This document shows, piece by piece, positions 55,110-64,000 of a DNA stretch of 64,000 bases. Position 1 is the first letter of the stretch. Every line of letters starts with the position of its first letter. Both the position numbers and the translations under genes were made by a program. The notes below the pieces were generated by a model. It worked only from the letters and a program-made list of their open reading frames with translations, did no database searches and had not been told where the DNA came from. Source of the stretch: Anaspis maculata (Eukaryota; Arthropoda; Insecta; Coleoptera; Scraptiidae). The stretch covers positions 1,612,001 through 1,676,000 of the forward strand of contig OX421966.1 of assembly GCA_949128115.1 (NCBI GenBank), written 5' to 3'.

Positions 55110-55200
55110 TTGAAGGCGCGCTTAATGAAATTAGCGCAATTTACTGGTGGCCGGGGCTAATTAGCAGCTCAAGTCTAATTAGCATGCATCTGGTGGTCGG
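55110..55200. promoter_or_regulatory. Cluster of TAATTA/ATTA sites, candidate homeodomain-responsive element
   Basis: GCTTAATGAAATTAGCGC, GCTAATTAGC (a palindrome) and TCTAATTAGCATGC lie within 90 bp, in an unusually structured piece of an AT-rich but non-repeat region. Homeodomain proteins bind TAATTA-type cores. Enhancer function is inference only. Confidence 0.3.
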
Positions 55201-55464
55201 GAATTGGACAAGGGAGTTCAATTTAATATAATAACTTCATTATCAACTCCAATTTGTATGAAACCATCCCGCCGGCCTCACCCTCTGCCCCCCTTGCTGA
55301 AAACTTTACGAGTGTGGATATCCTCGAGAGAGAGAAAACGAATGGCCTTGGGAGGACATGTAGAAGGTCTGCTGTAAATAACCGGCGCGCGCGTTTCTAT
55401 GGGTTCCAGTCCTTGTGAGTGGATAGGGATAGGAATTCTTGGAAATCCTGAATGAAACAGGAGT

Positions 55465-55815
55465 AGTGCTGGCAAAAACCAGCAAAAATGAACACCAGTA
55501 TACCGGTTTTGTCGAATACCGGTTTCGGTAAAACCGGTATTAAAAGCCTAATCCAAAAGCCGGTATTCAAAGCCGGCTCCAAAAATAGGCATTGGACACC
55601 GGCTTTGAGAACCGTTATTGAAAGCCGGCTTGGAAAACCGATACTTGAAACCAATTTCTCCGAAAACCAATTTTGGAAGCCGGCTCCGAATACCGACTCC
55701 GAAAGCCGGCTCGAGAAACCGGTCTCGAAAGCCAGATCTGGAAGCCGGTTTTTGGCTATCATCAGAACCGCGGTTTTCGGAGCCGGCTTTCAAAACCGGT
55801 TTCGTTGCCAACACT
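55465..55815. mobile_element. CCGG-rich MITE-like element, copy 1
   Basis: Ends AGTGCTGGCAA and TTGCCAACACT, an 11-bp terminal inverted repeat with one mismatch. The interior consists of about 22-24 bp words such as GAAAGCCGGCTCCGAAAACC and ACCGGTATT that read similarly on both strands. It is noncoding; overlapping frames on both strands reflect the palindromic repeat. No target duplication was found. Confidence 0.75.
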
Positions 55816-58310
55816 AATTTAAATGGTGGAATTTTGACCTTACACATGGAACTCCGACTTCAAACAGGAACTGATTCGACTTTAATCGTGACATTCTGAC
55901 TCCAAGCAAGAAATTTTTACCCCATACGCAAAAACCTTGGACTTTCTATGGCGAGATTTTAATTTCTATTATGTAAAATTTCCGACTTGAAACAAGAAAA
56001 CTTCGACTTCCAACTCGAATATTCGATTCCAAAACTGACAAACTTTGGCTTTTATTGCAAAATTCTGACTTTGAACACGGAAAGATGGAACACTTTTGAC
56101 GTGAAAATTGGGTCTTTCAACGCGGAAAATCTAACTTCTAGAATTCTATTGCAGAAGTTCAACTTTAAACGCGAAAAACTTGATTTGGAACTCTTGAAGT
56201 AGTGACTTCAAAAACTTCGAGTTTTATCTTGGAATTTAGACTTAAAAACCGACAAACTTTCACTTTTAATGCGGAACTTGGACTTTAAACACGGAAAACT
56301 TGAATTAAATCTTGAATTTTTGACTTCAAACACGAAATTTCGACTTTCAACATGAAAACTTTGACTTCGAATACGGAAGATCTAACACAAGAAGTTTCAA
56401 CTTTTATCTTGGCATTTCAACTTAAAAACCGACAAACTTCAACTTCTATTGCAAAATTTTGAATTCAACACGAGAAACTTCAACTGTCAATACTCAAAAC
56501 TCCGGCTTCAACCACGAAATTCCGCCGTAATTCAATACAAAAAACTACGACTTTCAACACGGAAGCTTCGACTTCAAAAACAAAAAGTTTTGACTTTTAC
56601 CGCAAAAAACTTGAATTTTTATTTCGCAATAGTGACTTTGAACATAACAATCTTTAGTTTCAATACCGACATTTCTATTTGAAGCACGTTTCGACTTCAA
56701 ACACGAATGACTTCGATTTTGATCTTGACATTTCGACTTCAACCACGGAATTTCGACTCTACACCAAAAACCTTGTACTCTACATCTTGGAATTTCAATT
56801 TTGATCACGTACAACTTCCGACTCCAGACAAAAATTGACTTAGAACACGAAGAGCTTGACTCTCGAAAATTTGGCTCAGACAAGAAATTTTGACTTCGAA
56901 CATGAAAACTTTGACTTTATTTCGAAAATTCGACTTTAAATGGAAAAATCTTCACTCTTATCGTGAATACTTCACTTCGAATACAAAAAACCTCGCGAAA
57001 AACCTTGACTTCAACATGACACTTTTACTTCAAACATGGAAATTCCGATTTTAATAATATCGAAATATTGGCTTTGAACACAAAATTTCGACGTCAAACA
57101 CGGAAATTTTGACTTTTGACTTGAAATTTTGACTTGAAATACAGAGCATTTCGACTTTGAACAGAAAAAATCCAACACGGAAAACTTCGACTTCTCCATC
57201 TCGGAATTTCGACCTCCGATGCAAAAACCTTTTAGGTGCTTCATGAAATTTCGACATCAATATCTAATGGTGGAGTACGAATACAAAATTTCGACTCCAA
57301 ACACGGAAGATTTTGACTTGGATCTCGACCTCGAAAACGAAAAGCTTCTGATTTAATCTGGAAACTTCGACTCTAAACACAAAAAGTTTCGACTTGGAAC
57401 ACGAAAATCTATACTTTGAACCCTGACAACTTGAACCCAAGTAACTTGACCTTGATCTCGACATGAACACTCCAAACACAAAGCTTTGAGTTTGAAGATG
57501 AAAAACTTCGACTTCAATCTGGAAACTTTGACTTAATACACGAAATTTTGATTTGAACATGGACATTTCCCCTCCAAACAAGAGAAGTTGACTAGTCCGA
57601 CCCCGCGACTCAACTTTGACTCTCGAGTCCGTAAACCTTCATCGAAACCACGAAATTTCGTCTCAAAACACAACAGGTATTCAACTTTCAACACAAGAAG
57701 CTTGATCTTTTACTTCAAATTTTTCACATGAAAACTTCTATTGTGATTCCAAAATGTCGATTTTGAACAGGAAATTTCGAGTTTAAACACGGAAGATTTC
57801 AACTTTGATTTCAAAATTTCGACTAAAATAAGGAAACATGGACTTGAGACTATATTTCAACTGCAACTTGAAATTGCAACATGGAAAAAATCAAACAACT
57901 TATACTTTCATCACAAGAAGTTGACGATAAATACGAAATACATCGACTTCAGATGAAAAAACTCTGCTTGAAAACAAAACACTATGACTTCAGACGCAGA
58001 AACCTTCAATTTCATCTTGAAATTCTGACTTTGAACACGGAAAACTCTCGACTCTGGATTCAGTGGTGATTTCGACTTGAAGAAAAGACATACAATTTTG
58101 TCTTTTGTTGCAAAAATTTGACTCTTGAAATGGAAGACTCCGCCTCCAAACATGAGAATTCTCCTTGGACAAAAGAAAACTCCAGTTTCATTTGTAATTT
58201 TGACTTCAGGCTTGGAAGCCTTCGACTTTGATTTCGAAATTCTGAATCTAAAACTTGACCTTGATATGGAAATTTTGACTTCAAACACGAAAACTTCGAC
58301 TAAAGATATT
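55816..58310. repeat. GACTTCAAACACG-type tandem array
   Basis: Degenerate repeat of roughly 20-24 bp: TTTGACTTCAAACACG followed by GAAAACTTCGAC or GAAATTTCGAC variants. It differs from the CTTCAAACTTT arrays by regular CACG and TTCGAC words. No gene; the frames of 60-125 codons are repeat-derived. Confidence 0.85.
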
Positions 58311-59220
58311 TTGTGGATTTTTTTCGGACATTTTTCAAAACCATTTTATTATTTCTTCAAATCATTGTGACATCCAAATCCTCAATATATGGATAATTTG
58401 ACGTTTTCAAATTTTTTGACATGTTTGAAATCATTCTGTTAGCTCTAGAGTTATTTCAACATTTTTGAAACTAAGTATTTTGGAGTTTCTTTGCGCTTCT
58501 TCAGCTCAGAAATATTTTAATATTCTTTGGAACTAATCTGACGTTTTGTGGAACAATTTCGACACTTTTTATCTTTTTTGGAATTATTGTGACATTTTTT
58601 TTGATAATTTCGACATTTTTATAGTCTTTTAGACAGTTTTTTTTTCCAATTATTCCAACATTTTTTGAATAACATATTATGGAATTATCTTGACCTATTT
58701 CAATCATTGTAAAACTAAAATTCGAGAGCAATAATCAGTTATTTGACAATTATTTAGACTTATAATCGAGGTTGATCTACCAACACACCACATTTTTTCA
58801 TATTTTGCTCAAATGAAAAAAGCTGTGGAATTGATTATGGGTACTGCCCAGTTGCTCGAGCGGAAGATTTTGTTGTTTTTCGTTGTGTTTCGAGGTATAC
58901 AGCCAAGATAGGGCAATGACGAGTTGCAAAGCATAACATTGTAAATGACTACAATCGAGTCGCGAAGCACCGAGGTAGGTATACAATATTTTGAGGCATT
59001 TTTTGGAAATATCCTGACATTATGAGATCATCTTAACTTCCAATTATCTGGACATATTTCGATCATTGACATTTTTTTAATGATTTCGACATATTCTTAG
59101 AATCATCTTGACATTCGTTCCAAATCATACCGATATTCGAATTATAAAAGATTGAAGAATAGGTTATTTTTCTTCACATTTTTGGAATTATTTTGACACG
59201 TTCATAATCATTTTAATTTT
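58311..59220. repeat. GGAATTATTTTGACATTT-type tandem array
   Basis: T-rich degenerate repeat of about 20-22 bp in which TTTTGACATTTTT alternates with GGAATTATT. It is probably a diverged neighbour family within the same region. About 240 bp of unrelated DNA interrupt it at 58750-58990. Confidence 0.7.
58750..58990. other. Unrelated insert within the T-rich array
   Basis: Non-repeat sequence beginning near AGGTTGATCTACCAACACAC and ending near GAGGTAGGTATACAA. No clear terminal repeats, and no protein recognised. Confidence 0.45.
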
Positions 59221-59600
59221 CAACTATTTTGACATTGAACACGAAAAACTTTGACCTAATCTCAAACTTCAAATCCACAAAGCTTCACTTTGATCTTGAT
59301 TTTCTGAAAATTTTGACTGGGGATGTTGACTTTGAGGACGAAATTTGGAGTTCAAACAAAATTTTTACTTCGAGCAATAAAACTTCGACTTCTACCCCGA
59401 AATTTCGACTTCATCGACACGAAAAACTGCGACTTCAAACAAGTGAAACTCTGACTTTCAGCTGGAAGACTGAATTTGAACCACGAAATTACGACTCACA
59501 CGGTTGAAACCACGACTTTCAACAAAAAAAATCCGACTCCAAGCATCAAAAATTCCGACCTTTTTTCACAAAGAGCTCTTTTTTCTTCATCAAAATAGTG
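59221..59600. repeat. GACTTCAAACACG-type array, resumed
   Basis: Same repeat as 55816-58310 (TTGACATTGAACACGAAAAC, ACTTCGACTTC). It ends just before the next MITE-like element. Confidence 0.8.
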
Positions 59601-59630
59601 ACTTCACACCTGACAGTCCTCAATTCAATT

Positions 59631-59913
59631 AGTGCTGGCAAAAACCGGGAAAAATAAAAATCGGTATTCTGTTCGTTAAAACTGATATTGGAAGCTGACT
59701 CCGAAAACTGGTATTGAAAACTGCTGCGTAGACCAGTATTGAAAGGCGGCTTCGGAGACCGACACTGGAAAACGGTCCGAAATTTTGGAAGCCGGCTCCG
59801 AATACCGACTCCGAAAGCCGGCTGTGTGAGCCGGTTTTCAGTTATCATCGAAACTCGGTTTTCGGAGCCGGTTTCCAAAGCCGGCTTTCAGAATCGATTC
59901 GGTTGCCAGCACT
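59631..59913. mobile_element. CCGG-rich MITE-like element, copy 2
   Basis: Perfect 11-bp terminal inverted repeat AGTGCTGGCAA/TTGCCAGCACT. The interior shares GAAGCCGGCTCCGAATACCG with copy 1 at 55465-55815. Two copies on either side of the 3.8-kb array show it is a dispersed family. No target duplication visible. Confidence 0.8.
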
Positions 59914-61444
59914 ACTTTTAATACTGGCCATTTCTAGGACTTCTTCACTTACCCAGCTCTGGACTCATCCTAGCAATGAATACTGGCTGATGTTAAAATC
60001 AGCAAGTGCGTGTGATCGGTGACGTCATTAACTCCGATTATTGTGGTTGCTGGACCAGGTACAGACATTAGCAGCACATCGATAGAGCCCCTAAGAAAGA
60101 TGATTTTTTTTCATCTGCAGTATTTTGTTTTCTCGGTCTTGAATTTTCGAATTCTTGGGACTCGCTCGGTAAAAATTGCATTTTCTTGGCAACTAGAGCA
60201 CTTACAAGCATCGGCGCCCCCTCAAAAGAAAGCTAAAAGATCAGACTTTCCCCCACTTGAAATTTTCTGTTTGTCGCCTTGATGTTTTCTAACAAAATTG
60301 CGCTGGATTGTTCCAGCCGGTACACCCTGTATAACGTCGTGAACGACTCCTCCATTGTCTGAAGCACATTTCAAATCGGAATCAAGTAATTATGCTCGTA
60401 TACAAACTGGAGTTATAACAGAATTGCATCGCGAAACGGAGATGCGGAGTCGCTGCTATGCGATGTTTGCTTTTGTGTAATTGGGATTACGCGAAACTCG
60501 GCTGTGCGGTGCAATACGGAGGAGAACTGAGAAGCTGTTTTGCGTATTGTTCCAAGATGCATTAAATTGGAACTGACAATAATTTATTTAGCGACGATAC
60601 AACAACCCGTCTTCTTGTTCAGTGTTTAGTGTAAAACGAGCTCAGAAAAGGAGAAGTTTATTGTGAGAGAGCCGGAGAACAAGTGTACAATAATACGTAA
60701 TTTAACGGAAGTTGTTTTGTAAAAATAGGAGTTGCAAAAGCGGAGTTTTCATCAAGCTAACGGAAGTAGCAAACACTGTCGCAGATGCAAGCTCCTAGTA
60801 ACTATATTTGAACTAGAATATTTGCTTGAAGAAAGTAGTACTCTAACGGTTTTTTGCTATATGGTTAGCTCATCCTCACCTGTTCAACATGTTGAAAGCA
60901 TACATCCCTGTGATGCGTAATACTTAGTATACAAAGTGGAAATTAAAAAAAAATCTTCAAACTTTTTCATTCCAGTGAAAAAATTTTTGAAAAAAAAACA
61001 GCCTTTCATTATTCAGCAACCTTATGGTCTCCCACTGGACGTGTGAAAAACTCACCCCTTAATAGATGCTGGTATTCTACGTACAGGGTGAAACCAATTT
61101 TTTCTCAATAAATTTTATCTTGATCAAATCAATCCGGACAAAGACCAATTCCGCTTCTGTTAGAAGTCACTAATCTCTCATTCAAGACATGAAAATGTTA
61201 CATTCCTTAAACTGCTGAAACATGACATACAGGGTGAAACACCTAGTTTTTCTTTCATTTTTTTCCTGGGTCACAATAATTCGGATAATAATCTTACCCA
61301 CTTCAAAGGAGTAACTAGAGTATTTGGCAGAACTTATCAAGAATTTACATTTCTGCAATCACTGCAACTACTAGCTATACTGTAGCTTCAAGCATTTTTG
61401 TGATTTTGGTTGTGCGAGGAGTTGCTGAAGACAATTTCCTCAGC
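59914..61444. other. Intergenic DNA with TACAGGGTGAAA words
   Basis: No gene recognised. GTACAGGGTGAAACC near 61081 and CATACAGGGTGAAACACC near 61229 head two diverged direct copies of about 150 bp. The reverse, TACACCCTGTATAA, occurs near 60322. Frames of 60-90 codons show no motif. Confidence 0.5.
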
Positions 61445-61448
61445 AACT

Positions 61449-63295
61449 TGTTACCTTTTAGACTCTCCGGATGGAAATTTTGAGAATCTTTTATTCTACC
61501 CGGGGTAGAAAACGGGGCCAGAGAGACCTCTGGGGTACATCACCGCTACAGTATCGACTAGTTCAGTTCGGAAACATTACCGAGTGTGTCAGCGTTCACG
61601 AATCACAAAGGGGTGCAGTGGCACGGCAAATTAAAGACCCTGATTTAGCAGTGACAAACATTTAATTATGAAATTACTCTAAATAAGTTTACAAAGGAGT
61701 ACTAAACAACTAATCAAGAATTCGACGACTTATAGGCGATGAATATAATGTTTTTAAAATGAACTTGCCCGGCGAATCGTGCGACGTCATCAGCCCAGCA
61801 ATCCCCGCCTCCAGATTCACTGCTTCTCTGCCATGCCCCTCCAGGTTCGCAGCGAGTCGGCCCCTCTGTCATGCCGTCCACCGGTAACAGGCCCGCTCAG
61901 CTGTCGGGTTTGTTTTGGGGAGAATTCTCCCTGGACGCCACCTTCCATGTCGCTGCTCCGGTGAGACGGTTGATTTGCCGTGAAAGGTCGGCTGCGGCAT
62001 GACTTTGGGCGTTCCCACTGGACCTGGAACATGACAGAGAAACAGTAATCGGTCACAAAAAAAAGGCATAAATTGCACGATGACAAGGCCAATACACAGG
62101 CAACTAAGAAAAATAAATCAGTTACATACAAGTCGCAACAACAGGTGGTATTGAACTCGTCGGACAGATAACCTCAAACATTTTGACTTAATTAAACAAA
62201 ATCGTGGAAACTGACATCACCGCCTGTCAAATGGCCGACACGGCTGCCAACCTGACAGACGGCAAAGTCCATCGACAGCAGACATTCCCAGTCGCACAAC
62301 AACAAAAGTGAACGAGGTTTCTCGCGTTCGGCGCACGACCGCACAATCAATGCCAAACTGACACCGTGCGAGCGAGACGGATAAACTTTCAATAATACAG
62401 GCAGGCATGGTACGCAGGTAGAGAAAAGAATCAAACATGAGAAAGACAAGCTTTTCGAAATGAACTTAACTTTTCCTGTACTCGAAGTCCGGCGGGTGAG
62501 TTAGATTCCGCGGGACCCCACGAGCGACGCTGGTAGAGTGCATTCGGTCGCCGACGGCACGGGAGCACAGAAACATGCAGACGATAGCCCCCTTGGTCGT
62601 TGGACGACAGCAGAACATGTAGAGGTGGACGTTGGCGCTCTTCTGCGCCTCCAAGGCCGCAGAAAATATGGACGGTAGCGCTCTTCCGCACGGGCGAGAG
62701 CGCAGATTGAGGGTTGGGCCCCCATGGGCATCCAAGGACAGCAGAAAACAGTTGTAGGGTGGACGTTAGCGCTCTTCCCTACCTTGAGGGGGCGCGGGGT
62801 GGACTAGCGGCGCGTTCATCACACTGGCGAGATCGGTACGGGCATCCGCAGGTGGACAGGGAAACGGAGAGCGTCCTCTGATGAATCGACGAGCAGCCCC
62901 CCGCCGAAACGGCCTGTTTATAAAAATGTACCAATAAAGAACCTGCTCTCCGGACGTAGACAAGTTGAATGGAACATACCCAAGGCGCTCCTCTTCAGAG
63001 TGGTGCACGCACCGTAAGTGTACTACTCACACATGACGTTTTTCGATACACTGGTTCGAGGCGAAAAGAACGAAATCTGGGCGCGGCCGGTTTTATAGGG
63101 ACGCCGTTTCTTGCCCAAAAAAAACTCCGCTGTTTTTATCCTCGACGGAACATTCCATGGCCGCACAGTCCGACTGTCGCTGCCAACTCAGCGCCGAGAA
63201 AATCACCAGAACCTGACCACCCCGAGTTCAGGTCCGGGCTCAATTTTTGAAGAAGGGCCTCGCACCCTGAGCGCTCGAAAATCGAGGCCGTAACA
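61449..63295. mobile_element. Candidate solo LTR (1.85 kb)
   Basis: Starts TGTTAC and ends GTAACA, a TG...CA inverted terminus like that of the Gypsy element at 40473. The four bases before and after are both AACT, a plausible integrase target duplication. Internal signs: TATAAAAA at 62919, AATAAA at 62933, and a GC-rich region with a repeated GACGTTAGCGCTCTTCC-type word near 62620, 62665 and 62760. No gag or pol remains. It is not similar in sequence to the Gypsy LTRs here, so it would be another family. Orientation is taken as plus from the TATA and AATAAA order. Confidence 0.5.
62590..62790. repeat. Short GC-rich direct repeats in the candidate LTR
   Basis: Three copies of a TGGACGTTAGCGCTCTTCC-like word, each preceded by a CAGCAGAAAA-type word, spaced about 45-95 bp. 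They could be enhancer-like LTR repeats. Confidence 0.6.
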
Positions 63296-63402
63296 AACTC
63301 CTTGCATAACAAAAGCTGAAGCAACATAATAATTCATCCTGTATATCAAGTCAGAGTGATATAAGAAATGTAACTTTTTTATATGGCTTGCGAAAACTCT
63401 GA

Positions 63403-63546
63403 CCTCGGGTTCCACCAAACTTTCATAAACGCGATAACTTAACACTCTGATAGTAACTGAGCAACTGGCTATCCTATTGGCTGGTGCATAGCAACTATCA
63501 GCGTGATAGATTTGATCTGCTCTCAAAAGTTTGGTGGAACCCGAGG
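63403..63546. mobile_element. 144-bp MITE with 21-bp terminal inverted repeats
   Basis: CCTCGGGTTCCACCAAACTT at the left is exactly inverted at the right (AAGTTTGGTGGAACCCGAGG). Each side is flanked by TGA, a possible 3-bp target duplication, as in PIF/Harbinger-like elements (family assignment is inference). An inner inverted pair, CTGATAGT/ACTATCAG, adds to the hairpin. Noncoding. Confidence 0.85.
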
Positions 63547-63549
63547 TGA

Positions 63550-64000
63550 GCTTTCCGGTAAACCAGATAAAATCATTATAGGCCAGTCAAATAAGGAAAG
63601 CTGGAGGGAAAGAACTGTTGGAGTTTTGGAAATTTGACATAATGTCCGGTAAGGTGTACTGTTGAACATACTAAAAGTCCTCAACTCTACCTATTGAGCT
63701 CGAGCCGCCATCTTGGAAAAATGGTCCTTCGATCCGAGTTTTCTGTTTATATTCTGCTAATCATCAGAGATATTAGATTCAGTTTGATAAAAAATCAAGG
63801 CTATAAAAATGTCTACAAAAATTGTTTCATACCGATTTTTTTCTCGAATCTGTTGAAATTAATTAAATTAAATTAACAAAAAAAAATCAAAAAATTAGCG
63901 ATTTTTGCCTATGGCTAGAGATATTGTCTTCAAAATTTGTGAAGATGTTGGCAGTCTACGTCAAAGCTAAACGTAACAGTTGAGATAGAAAAAAAAATTG
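63550..64000. other. Intergenic DNA to the end of the window
   Basis: AT-rich sequence with no recognised gene. GAGCCGCCATCTTGG near 63702 is the reverse of the CCAAGATGGCGG word found in the satellite cores at 28.7 and 32.1 kb. Confidence 0.5.

Larger units (their letters stand above)
53781..55464. other. Intergenic DNA, possible regulatory region
   Basis: Complex, non-repeat sequence without a recognisable coding frame. It contains a CA-type microsatellite, a perfect 9-bp-stem hairpin and, at 55110-55200, a cluster of TAATTA-type sites. GC content is locally higher (CGCCGGC near 55090). Confidence 0.5.

Noticed and set aside
55397..55899. Frames of 93-121 codons on both strands over the CCGG-rich element
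   Set aside because: They arise because the repeat is nearly self-complementary and lacks stop codons in several frames.
61779..63526. Overlapping frames of 60-108 codons in the GC-richer region
   Set aside because: GC-rich noncoding DNA of the candidate solo LTR; frames occur on both strands with no recognisable protein.

Overview
The window looks like gene-poor, repeat-dense nuclear DNA of an arthropod, most likely an insect. It is AT-rich, has no bacterial-style operons, and holds a Ty3/Gypsy LTR retrotransposon whose primer-binding site fits arthropod tRNA-Lys. The rest is several unrelated families of degenerate tandem repeats, MITE-like inverted-repeat elements and short stretches of single-copy-looking DNA. 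I could not narrow the species. The only convincing protein-coding genes are gag and pol of the retrotransposon. The many other short open frames fall inside tandem repeats or in other frames of gag and pol.

Layout: 1-8580 is a degenerate CTTCAAACTTTGAA-type array organised in higher-order units of about 3.65 kb. 8581-10124 is ordinary intergenic DNA. 10125-21709 is a block of GAAATC-type satellite flanked by AATAC-rich ends. It is built from tandem units of about 3.83-3.86 kb, each carrying a large palindrome (the array switches strand at three inverted-repeat cores). 21710-22649 is intergenic DNA with one 24-nt segment that has near-perfect splice signals. 22650-34450 is a second GAAATC-type block, all on one strand, bracketed by diverged direct repeats. 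34451-35360 is intergenic. 35361-40472 and 51033-53780 are arrays of a roughly 32-bp GTTGATGAATTCAGC-type repeat, with a short CTTCAAACTTT stretch near 39.3-40.3 kb.

40473-50143 is a full-length, apparently very young Gypsy element: near-identical 1.77-kb LTRs, PBS, gag, an in-frame GGGAAAC slippery site giving a -1 shift into pol (protease, RT, RNase H, integrase), and a polypurine tract. Its 3' end is odd. The last four LTR bases are missing, and an exact 890-bp copy of the 5' flank follows, running straight through the empty insertion site. This looks like two haplotypes joined together, or a real duplication.

The most interesting object is at 51323-52946, with a shorter relative at 36767-37088. 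It is a tandem array of roughly 415-nt units, each containing a complete type I hammerhead ribozyme core. The array is bounded by a 14-bp target-site duplication and ends in an inverted partial copy. This is the architecture of a metazoan retrozyme, a non-autonomous retroelement copied through circular RNA and probably mobilised by Penelope-like machinery. Five ribozymes are present.

53781-64000 holds intergenic DNA with a homeodomain-type TAATTA cluster, a GACTTCAAACACG array (55.8-59.6 kb), two related CCGG-rich inverted-terminal elements, a candidate 1.85-kb solo LTR with an AACT duplication (61449-63295), and a 144-bp MITE with a TGA duplication.
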